A stretch of 64,000 nucleotides of DNA. It comes from Shewanella sp. UCD-KL21. Lineage in GTDB: Bacteria > Pseudomonadota > Gammaproteobacteria > Enterobacterales > Shewanellaceae. The translations under genes and the position numbers were made by a program. Shown in pieces: positions 1 through 7,384 of this stretch. Every line of letters starts with the position of its first letter. Position 1 is the stretch's first letter. Where the stretch lies: the NCBI RefSeq assembly GCF_001957135.1, contig NZ_MPHK01000008.1, positions 62,001 to 126,000 on the forward strand, in the 5' to 3' direction. The notes beneath the pieces are model-generated. The model saw only the letters and a list, made by a program, of their open reading frames with translations, was not told where the DNA came from and did no database searches.

Positions 1-600
1 AACATCAGCAGTGAAACCCAAGCCATGCAGGAATTAATCCGCCAACTAGAATTGAGCAGCGTTAATCTGGTGGGTATTTCCTTTGGTGGTTTTGTGACTT
101 TTGATTTGATGATCCACGAGCCCAAAGTGAATCAGGTGGTGATGCTGGCAAGTCCAGGACTGATATTTTCAGATGAGGATATGCTAGCAATGACTAAGCG
201 TTTTGGCGCCGATGCGCCTGAAGCGGTGTTTGTGCCTAAAAATGGCCCTGAAGTAAGACGCTTACTTGAAAAAACTTTCGTTGATTATCCATGGATGCCA
301 GCGTTCATTGATCAGCAGGTTTATGAATATTACTTTGCCGACTCTTTGCCACAAAAAGAATCTCTTATTACCACCTTGCCGGCTTATCGGGATCAATTAA
401 ACCCCGACGAATTTGCCGACTCTTTACCGTCAACCATTTTAATCTGGGGGGAAAAGGACGTGGTGTTCCCATTAGATAATGGGCGTCGTTTTGCTGAGTT
501 TTTAAATGCACCTATCATAGTTATACCTAACGGTGTTCACGGATTGAGTAATGACTTTCCTAAACAAATTAATAAAGAAATCAGGGCTTTTATTCAATGA
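1..600 (+). CDS. alpha/beta hydrolase, 5' end outside the window
   Basis: The reading frame is open from the first base, so the gene starts upstream and the ATG at 25 is probably internal. The visible 199 residues are the C-terminal two thirds of an alpha/beta-hydrolase fold. The nucleophile elbow GISFGG supplies the Ser, WGEKDVVFP probably carries the acid Asp, and NGVHGL near the end supplies the His. The substrate cannot be deduced. Its stop codon overlaps the ATG of the DUF4056 lipoprotein gene (ATGA), so the two are probably translationally coupled and belong to the same operon as the following outer-membrane barrel. Family assignment is firm; function is open. Confidence 0.85.
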   Translation, partial: NISSETQAMQELIRQLELSSVNLVGISFGGFVTFDLMIHEPKVNQVVMLASPGLIFSDEDMLAMTKRFGADAPEAVFVPKNGPEVRRLLEKTFVDYPWMPAFIDQQVYEYYFADSLPQKESLITTLPAYRDQLNPDEFADSLPSTILIWGEKDVVFPLDNGRRFAEFLNAPIIVIPNGVHGLSNDFPKQINKEIRAFIQ

Positions 601-2015
601 AAATCATAAAAATTCCCCTAGCGATATCATTTTTAGGCTTAGTTATGACCTTAGGCGCTTGCTCCAGTAATGAGTGGCAAGTGCGCGCATTACCCACAGA
701 TATTGCGGTCAGTGCCGCTTTAGATGATATACCTGATAATGCGTTAGTCAGAGATATTACCCTTCCTGAAAATGCAGCACTTTCAATGCCCGCCAGTGTC
801 AGACCTTGTTGTGCTTTTGGTTTTGACCAAAAAGTCGCTATGGGGTTATTACCGATCCCTTTTTATCGTCACGCTAACACAGTAGCACTTGAGGATATTG
901 GCGCACATGCATTTGATGCCGGTACATTTAGTTATGAAAAAGGCTCACCTGATAGCGGTAAAAGCATGGAAAACAATGGCATGCTTTATACCCGTAAAGG
1001 CGGCTTTATTGATTTAGCCCATGTGCGTGATACCGCTGATAATGCAATTGCGCTGTTTTATCTTATTCAGCCTAAACTGGGTCAGGCACAGTCTATTGAA
1101 TTACCATTAGAAATTGGCCATAGAACCATTGAACTCGCCGCTTTTGATGTGAGCCATTTATCGGCAGATGACCGTTGGGAGTTAGCGGCGGCCATGGCGG
1201 TACGCTTAGCCTTTACTATGGCTGAAGCCCATGAAATATCCCAGTGGCATGGTTATCGCAGCTTTGCCTTATGGACAGAAGCGGTATCGGCTTACTCGTT
1301 AGAAGATTTATATTCAAACATGCTGGGAGCCAAAATTGCGTTAGCAATACTGACCAATAATTTAGCCATGACCAAGCAGCAATATGATTATCATATGACG
1401 GGTTGGTTAGCGGCAACATTGGCTTGGTTAGAGCCTTTATCTAAAGAACAAACCAATGCACTCTTTAGGGCAATCGATGGTGACTGGTGGGACTCAAACG
1501 AGCCACTACCAAATAAATTCGTATTACTTAAACGTCATTACCTACTCGGCGACAAACAATCACCTTATTTGGTCAGTAAAGCGCAAGCTCAGGCAAGTGA
1601 GCAATGGAACAAGGTTGCAGCAGTTTACGACGCGCCAGCATCAGCGCAACACTTGTCATTAGCCGTTGAGCTTTTTGGGATTAACTTCGATGAAGTGGCA
1701 GTGCAGCACATTAGTGTAGATAAAAAGTTTGCAGGCTCATTTAGCCACGTACCAGAAGAATTATGGCTTGATGGCTTTACCCATTTGCAGTTTGTAGAGA
1801 TTGCTAAATATGATGAGCGTGAGGATTATAAGTTGTTAAAGCAGCATTTAGCTGAAAAGCCTCATTTGACCCATCAACAAGCGCCGCTAGCTGACTTACC
1901 AGACACTCGCGAACAAACAGAGCCTCAAGGTAATGCAGCAGAAACTGGTGCAGCTATTAATGATGCTGCCACAATTGAACCAGCAATAGGTGCGCTGTTA
2001 AATGAAAATAATTAG
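597..2015 (+). CDS. DUF4056 family lipoprotein
   Basis: This 472-residue protein has a lipoprotein signal (hydrophobic stretch about residues 5-20, lipobox LGAC, then SSN). Ser after the lipidated Cys, rather than Asp, favours outer-membrane sorting. The central part (PCCAFGFDQKVAMGLLPIPF, then the EAHEISQWHGY region) matches what I know of DUF4056, a family of unknown function. The last 50 residues are polar and Ala/Glu-rich, probably disordered. It overlaps the upstream hydrolase by 4 nt and the downstream barrel gene by 14 nt, an arrangement that suggests the three products work together at the outer membrane. No enzymatic motif was recognised. Confidence 0.85.
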   Translation: MKIIKIPLAISFLGLVMTLGACSSNEWQVRALPTDIAVSAALDDIPDNALVRDITLPENAALSMPASVRPCCAFGFDQKVAMGLLPIPFYRHANTVALEDIGAHAFDAGTFSYEKGSPDSGKSMENNGMLYTRKGGFIDLAHVRDTADNAIALFYLIQPKLGQAQSIELPLEIGHRTIELAAFDVSHLSADDRWELAAAMAVRLAFTMAEAHEISQWHGYRSFALWTEAVSAYSLEDLYSNMLGAKIALAILTNNLAMTKQQYDYHMTGWLAATLAWLEPLSKEQTNALFRAIDGDWWDSNEPLPNKFVLLKRHYLLGDKQSPYLVSKAQAQASEQWNKVAAVYDAPASAQHLSLAVELFGINFDEVAVQHISVDKKFAGSFSHVPEELWLDGFTHLQFVEIAKYDEREDYKLLKQHLAEKPHLTHQQAPLADLPDTREQTEPQGNAAETGAAINDAATIEPAIGALLNENN

Positions 2016-3306
2016 CCCGTTTGTCACTCGCTTACTGATTGTAAATTGTGCCAGTTTTTTTGCCATTAATGTCGCTGTAGCAGCGCCGTTAACGGCGGCG
2101 AATGCTGCTATTGCTGCCAGTTCAGAAGTAAACTCACAAGTAAATTCAACAATAAAGCCTGAAACGTCAGCGCCAAAATCTGCCAGCGAAGACGCGGTAT
2201 TGGTTGGCGCTGATCAGCTTGAAACCATAACCGATGAAGCTGAAGATCAGGGCTGGTTTGAAAACCTACTGACTAACCTCGGTGCCGATGGTGAGTTTGA
2301 TCCAGATAAGGGCATTGATTTTAGCTATTTACCTGGGCCATTTTATAACCCAGAAATGAGTTTAGGTGTTGGGATATCTGTGGTTGGGCTATATCAAGTC
2401 GACCCAGAGGATACGGTCAGTGATTTATCTTCTTTGGTTATTAATGGTTTAGCCTCAATCAATGGCGCGCTAGGGGTCGGGATTGAAAATAAAACCTTTT
2501 TTAATGGCGATAACCAACGTCTTTATTTAAATGCCAATGTGTATGACATACCGGATGTGTATTACGGCGTAGGTTATGAATTTAACCAGCAAGACTTAAA
2601 TCGGGTTGAATTTAATAGTCAAACATTTCAAGTTAACCCTATGTTCCTACAGCGCATATCCGCCCATAGCTTTGTGGGAGCAGGTTTTGATTTTATCTAT
2701 GCAAAGGCCACGGATGTGGATGTGGCCTCAATTGATGTGGATGTTGACCCTTTACAAGAAGTTTCTCGCAATGTTGGGGTCAATTTATTAATTAACTATG
2801 ATACCCGCGATCATGTGCTTAACCCGCAGCAGGGGAGCATTAGCCAGTTTGAGATTGGCGTGTATCGCGAAGATTTTGGCGGCAAGCATGACTTTGAAGT
2901 CTATAACGCTCTATACAGTGCCTATTATCCAATCCTTAATGATGACACCATAGCATGGCAAGTACGCGGACGCTTTACCCACGGCGATGTGCCTTGGGAT
3001 CAGCTATCTAAAATCGGTGGTGGTAATTCATTACGGGGCTACACCACGGGTCGCTATCGTGACAAACAAATGCTGCTGGCTCAGGTGGAGTATCGGCAAC
3101 ATTTAACTGGCAGACACGGCATGGTTTATTGGGTTGGCGCAGGCAGTATTGCAGACAAAGTGGGTGAACTGTCCTTTGATGAGTTACTGCCTAATATTGG
3201 TGTCGGTTATCGTTTAGAGGTTAAGCCTAAAGTCAATTTACGCCTAGATTTAGCGTTTGGTGATGGTGATAGCGGCTTTTACTTTAACGTCAATGAAGCC
3301 TTCTAG
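2002..3306 (+). CDS. Omp85/BamA-type outer-membrane barrel protein
   Basis: A 434-residue exported protein with a signal peptide (about residues 1-27, ending VAVAA), a low-complexity Ala/Ser/Asn linker to about residue 70, then a domain of alternating amphipathic strands ending in aromatic F. Near residue 345 lies GGGNSLRGYTTGRYRD, corresponding to the conserved L6-loop (V/L)RG(F/Y) motif of Omp85 barrels. There is little room for POTRA domains, so it resembles barrel-only surface-antigen (Bac_surface_Ag) proteins. The start overlaps the DUF4056 lipoprotein gene by 14 nt. An Omp85 barrel paired with a lipoprotein recalls BAM/TAM-like or lipid-export machines, but that role is inferred. Confidence 0.85.
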   Translation: MKIISPFVTRLLIVNCASFFAINVAVAAPLTAANAAIAASSEVNSQVNSTIKPETSAPKSASEDAVLVGADQLETITDEAEDQGWFENLLTNLGADGEFDPDKGIDFSYLPGPFYNPEMSLGVGISVVGLYQVDPEDTVSDLSSLVINGLASINGALGVGIENKTFFNGDNQRLYLNANVYDIPDVYYGVGYEFNQQDLNRVEFNSQTFQVNPMFLQRISAHSFVGAGFDFIYAKATDVDVASIDVDVDPLQEVSRNVGVNLLINYDTRDHVLNPQQGSISQFEIGVYREDFGGKHDFEVYNALYSAYYPILNDDTIAWQVRGRFTHGDVPWDQLSKIGGGNSLRGYTTGRYRDKQMLLAQVEYRQHLTGRHGMVYWVGAGSIADKVGELSFDELLPNIGVGYRLEVKPKVNLRLDLAFGDGDSGFYFNVNEAF

Positions 3307-3314
3307 CGGCGCTG

Positions 3315-3341
3315 AGCAGTGCTAACTCTGTTTGCACTGCT
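3315..3341. terminator. hairpin between convergent genes, possible terminator
   Basis: Perfect 8-bp inverted repeat AGCAGTGC / GCACTGCT with an 11-nt loop, followed on the plus strand by TTTAATAA. It lies just after the barrel gene stop and covers the last codons of the convergent DUF1415 gene. The T-run is weak. Confidence 0.45.
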
Positions 3342-3870
3342 TTAATAAGGCTTCAAAAAAGTCGCTGCCTTTTCTTTCTGCAAAAGCAATATTACGCTCT
3401 GGTATGGTTTCAGGCTCGTTATATTCGGCTAAGGCGGCTTCCATACTGGCTTCGCGAATAATATGGATGGTTGGATAAGGCGCACGATTGGTATAGTTTG
3501 CTGCGCTGTCTTGGGGCTCACCCTCAAAACAATAGTCAGGGTGAAAGCTCGCTAACTGATATACCCCTTCATAGTCATGCTCAAGTAACTTGTCATTGGC
3601 CAAGTCAACAATATCAAGATAGCTGTAAAACCCTTCAAAGCCACGAGGCAAGATAAACAGTGTGGTTTCTGCTTGTGGATTTTCATCCAAATACTGACAT
3701 TCAGTTAAAAAATCCTTCATTACCTGCTTTACTTTAGTTTGTTCACAAGTGAAATAGCGAATGCTATTGCGTTCGATTTCACGGCGGGCAAAAGGACAAA
3801 TATTGTATTTCATGATCACTTTAGAAACCCAGTTGGCAGTTTCTAATTCGACTTGGTTAATTTCAGACAT
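3322..3870 (-). CDS. DUF1415 domain-containing protein
   Basis: The 182-residue product matches DUF1415 over its full length: an N-terminal WV.KVI.KYNICPFA segment, TTLFILPRGF in the middle, and ASFHPDYCFEG followed by NRAPYPTIHI. No transmembrane segments or signal are visible, so it should be cytosolic. The function of the family is not established; the conserved Cys, His and Arg residues could form an active site, but that is speculation. It is convergent with the barrel gene and 24 nt downstream of the LysE-type exporter gene on the same strand, so the two may be cotranscribed. Confidence 0.9.
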   Translation of the reverse strand: MSEINQVELETANWVSKVIMKYNICPFARREIERNSIRYFTCEQTKVKQVMKDFLTECQYLDENPQAETTLFILPRGFEGFYSYLDIVDLANDKLLEHDYEGVYQLASFHPDYCFEGEPQDSAANYTNRAPYPTIHIIREASMEAALAEYNEPETIPERNIAFAERKGSDFFEALLKQCKQS

Positions 3871-3894
3871 ATAAACCTATTGTTACTACTTGGG

Positions 3895-4494
3895 TTAACT
3901 ATTGGGTAGGATCATCGGAATGATCGACAGTACTAATAACACTGCCATCGAGACATTGAAAATGCGTTGCTGTCGTTGATTTTTTAATAACTTTTTCAGC
4001 CCAACCCCAAAACTTAGCCACACAGAGCCACAGGGCAGTGCGATACACAAAAATACCATGGCAATAGTGAGCACTTGAGGTGTTAACGGTTGCTCAATGG
4101 TAGTGAAAGTCGCAATGGTACCAATAGCAATAATCCAGCCTTTAGGATTGACCCATTGAAAGGCTGCTGCTTGTATAAAGCTAAAGGGTTTACTGGTTTG
4201 TTTACCTTCTAAATTACTGTTGCTGTTAGCAATTAGCCAAGAAAGGTAAAGTAAGTAAGTGATCCCAACAACTTTTATAATTTGGTGCATGATGGGGTAG
4301 CTTTGAAATAAGCTACTTAACCCCAGACCAATGGCCAGTATCATGGTCGGAAAGCCCAAAGAAATACCCATCAAGTGGGGAATACTGCGTTTAACGCCAA
4401 AGTTCACTCCAGAGGTCATCAACATAATATTGTTTGGCCCAGGGGTTATACCGGCTGAAAAGGCGAATAATGCAATAGTAAAAATTAATTCCAT
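3895..4494 (-). CDS. LysE/RhtB family amino-acid exporter
   Basis: The 199-residue membrane protein has about six hydrophobic segments and the family signature near the N terminus, SAGITPGPNNIMLMTSGVNF. A second conserved stretch, AAFQWVNPKGWI, lies at about residues 110-121. Proteins of this family export amino acids or their analogues across the inner membrane; the substrate cannot be told from sequence. Length is typical. It is transcribed leftwards with DUF1415 downstream. Confidence 0.9.
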   Translation of the reverse strand: MELIFTIALFAFSAGITPGPNNIMLMTSGVNFGVKRSIPHLMGISLGFPTMILAIGLGLSSLFQSYPIMHQIIKVVGITYLLYLSWLIANSNSNLEGKQTSKPFSFIQAAAFQWVNPKGWIIAIGTIATFTTIEQPLTPQVLTIAMVFLCIALPCGSVWLSFGVGLKKLLKNQRQQRIFNVSMAVLLVLSIIPMILPNS

Positions 4495-4846
4495 ATATGG
4501 TTTTGTTTTGGAGTATGAGAGAAAAGATTTTGAACTGCATATTAGCCTTAATTTAAACAGTAACCTAGTGAAAATTAATCCCTGAATGATGCAATTGACA
4601 GCGCCAGTATTTTTTTGCTGGTTACATTGGTTTACTAAATGATGAGATTGGGTGGCACTGGCGTTGCGCCTATGTTTTATTTGATAAGTGCTTTGGTGGT
4701 GATTACTGGCTATTAAGCTTGTGATCTCGTTGAATTTCAGTCAGGTTAGGTTATGGTTTATATGTTAGTTTTATAATTATTAACAGGATTTCTGTTATGC
4801 AGCTTGGTAGGTTCGTCGGCTAGTTAAATAGAAAGTTGAGGCTTAA
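4495..4846. other. intergenic region between divergent genes
   Basis: About 350 nt between the divergent LysE-type and DUF4136 lipoprotein genes. It must hold both promoters. A TATAAT at about 4768-4773, roughly 75 nt before the lipoprotein start, is a plausible -10, but no well-spaced -35 is evident. No convincing ORF, RNA or repeat was seen. Confidence 0.5.
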
Positions 4847-5428
4847 ATGATAAAGAAACAACTGTTGTTATGGGTGAGTGTATTGGCAGTTTTATTGGCG
4901 GCTTGTACCAGTAAACCAGCCCCTGATATTCATGCACCAACAAGCATTACTATGGTGACCACAGGTGATTTAACCACAATAACAGCCAATGCAAAAACTT
5001 TTGCTTGGCACCCAACTATGTTTACAGTTCACACCAATAATAAGCTAGATGATGAAGAACTAATCCGCCATATGCGGCAGTCAATTACCAAAATTATGGA
5101 TAAAAAAGGCTATTCTTTGGTGGATGAAAGCCAATTTCCCAATATCGTTGTGGGTTTTGGCATGACCTTGGAATCAGAAATGAGTGACCAAGAAATTTTA
5201 GAAAAAGCGGGCTTAGTCGCCGGGTTATCAACAGAAGGTGTTGATGACGAATTCGAAAAAGGCTCAGTGTTAGTTGCGGTGTTTAGCCCTCAGAGTCAGC
5301 AGCCTATATGGCGAGTGCTAGCCCAAGGGTTTACAGATACAGATAAACCGGTTAAAAATCGAGAACAACGTTTTGATAAATTAACCACTATGATGCTAAG
5401 CGCCATTCCTGCTCGCACAAGCTATTAA
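4847..5428 (+). CDS. DUF4136 family lipoprotein
   Basis: A 193-residue lipoprotein with signal sequence and lipobox LAAC, followed by TSKPAPD; the absence of Asp at +2 favours the outer membrane. The mature part contains the DUF4136 pattern: KTFAW near residue 45, an IRHMRQSITKIMDKKGY helix, then PNIVVGFGM, and a C-terminal IWRVLAQGFTD strand. Family function is unknown. The gene stands alone, with its own upstream region and a strong intrinsic terminator 64 nt after the stop. The ATG follows GTTGAGGC, a modest ribosome-binding site. Confidence 0.85.
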   Translation: MIKKQLLLWVSVLAVLLAACTSKPAPDIHAPTSITMVTTGDLTTITANAKTFAWHPTMFTVHTNNKLDDEELIRHMRQSITKIMDKKGYSLVDESQFPNIVVGFGMTLESEMSDQEILEKAGLVAGLSTEGVDDEFEKGSVLVAVFSPQSQQPIWRVLAQGFTDTDKPVKNREQRFDKLTTMMLSAIPARTSY

Positions 5429-5491
5429 ACTCATGCATGTAAAATGATGGCTTTGGATATGAGCGCAGTTAACAATCAGTGGCTAAAAAAT

Positions 5492-5525
5492 AAAAACCGC
5501 CAACAGTGATGTTGGCGGTTTTTTA
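5492..5525 (+). terminator. rho-independent terminator
   Basis: AAAACCGCCAAC / GTTGGCGGTTTTTT hairpin: GC-rich stem, 6-nt loop and T6 tail. It ends the DUF4136 transcript; the A-run on the 5' side would also let it act for the convergent DUF2797 gene. Confidence 0.9.
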
Positions 5526-5575
5526 TTAACTGTCTATAAGTGATTATTTATTAATTACTTGGCTTAATGAATCCG

Positions 5576-6394
5576 CTATACAGTGACATTAACTTCGTAA
5601 GATGAGAATTTACGGATATTGATCACCCCAGTGTCAAAGATTAAATATTGGCCTTTGATACCTTGTAGAGTCCCGCTAACCTCAGGGGTTTTATCAAAGT
5701 TATGTGATTTTACTTTTTTAGGAAACTCGCTCATTGGGAAGCGAATACTTTGAATTGCATTATCCAATCTTTCGATAATAAAGTCTGGGTTATCTTGTTT
5801 GATCTCCAGTAGTCGCTGTTCAACTTCAGGGATTAACTGCTCAGCCATTTCCACCAAATCAACATCGGCAGCATTGCCCTTTAACATGGCTTGCCAATTA
5901 GTTTTATCATTGATGAGTTTAGCAAACTCAACTTCCACTAAACCTGATAATTGGCGAGTTGATACCTTGAAAATAGGTAGCCCTTGGGTGGCACCTTGGT
6001 CAATCCAACGCGTTGGTATTTGGGTGTAACGGGTAATGCCGACTTTGATCCCTGACGTATTTGACAGGTAAACAAAGTGAGGCACAAAACAATGAGTTTG
6101 CGCCCATTCTGGCTCACGGCAAGTACCTTGATCAAAATGGCAGGTTTCAGGTTTCATGATACATAAATCACAGCTCGCCAGCTTTTGCATGCACACATAG
6201 CAGTGGCCCTGAGAGTAACTCTTCTTGGTTTTTTTACCGCAATTACAACAGAAAATATTGCCAGTATGGCTAAGGGTTAGGGTTTTACCAATTAATGGGT
6301 TTAGCGCAACGCTATTATCGCCAACCGGCAGTTCGTACTGCACTTCATCTTGTTCATTAAGGTGAGTGCGCATTTTTGATAAGGTGCCTAACAT
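5576..6394 (-). CDS. DUF2797 domain-containing protein
   Basis: The 272-residue protein carries a Cys-rich N-terminal section (FCCNCGKK, then HCYVC, SCDLC, ETCHF, GTCREPEW) that probably binds zinc. It is followed by VYLSNTSGIKVGITR and TRWIDQGA, which resemble the core of a GIY-YIG-like fold. This is the DUF2797 arrangement. The function is unknown; nucleic-acid binding is a reasonable guess from the zinc ribbons and the GIY-YIG resemblance. It is cytosolic and convergent with the DUF4136 lipoprotein gene. The gap to the next gene is 230 nt, so it probably has its own promoter. Confidence 0.85.
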   Translation of the reverse strand: MLGTLSKMRTHLNEQDEVQYELPVGDNSVALNPLIGKTLTLSHTGNIFCCNCGKKTKKSYSQGHCYVCMQKLASCDLCIMKPETCHFDQGTCREPEWAQTHCFVPHFVYLSNTSGIKVGITRYTQIPTRWIDQGATQGLPIFKVSTRQLSGLVEVEFAKLINDKTNWQAMLKGNAADVDLVEMAEQLIPEVEQRLLEIKQDNPDFIIERLDNAIQSIRFPMSEFPKKVKSHNFDKTPEVSGTLQGIKGQYLIFDTGVINIRKFSSYEVNVTV

Positions 6395-6624
6395 CGATAT
6401 TCTCTTATATTGTGGTGTTATTGTTGATTATGTAATGCAGTCTACCAGATGAATGCCCGTTAGATTAACCGCTTTTTTAGATTGGCTTTAGGGAGAAATA
6501 CTCATTAAATGCGCTCAAGCAGGGGATAAAAAAGTCATGGACTTGGCCATGACTCATTATTTAGCATCTCCAGCTTTCAATACTTATGAATATGCCGCTT
6601 AAATGCCTTGAAATATATTGATTA

Positions 6625-7131
6625 TTAAGCGCTTTTACTGAGCTTATCTAATACCACATCATCACCTAATTCATACAAAGAATCAGTAAGTTGTTCTTCT
6701 TGGCATGGATCAGATAACCCCAAGCCCATTGTGGCTCTGAACAAGGCGATGCCTGTGTGGCCAGCGGTTTCTTGTTTGCTACTAAATTGCTCGATGTTGA
6801 TCCCAAGGGCATTGATCTTATTTGAGATTTCCAGCACTAAGCCTTCACGGTCATAAGCGACTAAATTGAAGCTGAGACGTTTTATTGGTACAGGGGTTTG
6901 GCTGGTTTTATTAAAGCTACAGGTTAGGCCGTCAATGCATTCTAAAGCATCTAATAATGCGTCCCATTTAAGGGCCGATACTTCTAACTGTAATATTGCT
7001 GCAAAAATGCCATCAATATGGCGCATTTCTGAGTCCAGCCAGTTACCGTTATGACGACTTATTACATTGGCGATTTGTTCAACTAATCCTTTTCTATCAG
7101 GTGCTTGAAGTGTGATCAGGTAACGAAGCAT
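6625..7131 (-). CDS. GcvR-like ACT-domain regulatory protein
   Basis: The 168-residue product contains two ACT domains: residues about 1-75, starting MLRYLITLQAPDRKGLVEQI, and about 85-165, starting LSFNLVAYDREGLVLEI. This is the layout of GcvR, the repressor partner of GcvA in glycine-cleavage control, and of related amino-acid sensors. I chose the ATG at 7131 because GGGAG lies 8 nt upstream; the longer frame would begin at TTG 7146 inside that ribosome-binding site. No DNA-binding motif is present, so any regulation would act through a partner protein or by ligand binding. Confidence 0.8.
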   Translation of the reverse strand: MLRYLITLQAPDRKGLVEQIANVISRHNGNWLDSEMRHIDGIFAAILQLEVSALKWDALLDALECIDGLTCSFNKTSQTPVPIKRLSFNLVAYDREGLVLEISNKINALGINIEQFSSKQETAGHTGIALFRATMGLGLSDPCQEEQLTDSLYELGDDVVLDKLSKSA

Positions 7132-7166
7132 AAAATAAACTCCCAAAATTTTAACAAATAAATCTG

Positions 7167-7199
7167 CTGTAACACTACTGTCATAAAGACGTCATATAA
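7167..7199 (+). promoter_or_regulatory. Pho box (PhoB-binding repeats) upstream of pstC
   Basis: Three 11-nt units in a row, CTGTAACACTA, CTGTCATAAAG and ACGTCATATAA, match the PhoB pattern of CTGTCAT repeats with 4-nt AT-rich spacers. The middle unit is a perfect CTGTCAT. It lies about 185 nt before the pstC start and predicts phosphate-starvation induction of pstCAB-phoU. Confidence 0.8.
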
Positions 7200-7384
7200 T
7201 TCAGCTCAATAAAATATGGCATTTATAGCCTGCCATGAACACAAGCTAAATAGCTGTTTTTAAACTGGCAATTTGCTTAAATAAAAAACAGTTCGCTTAA
7301 GTAAAAAGCACAGTTTAGTTAGTAACACAGCGAATCAAACAATCATAGCGAAATATCGTTAACGATTAATTATAGAGGTTCTTA

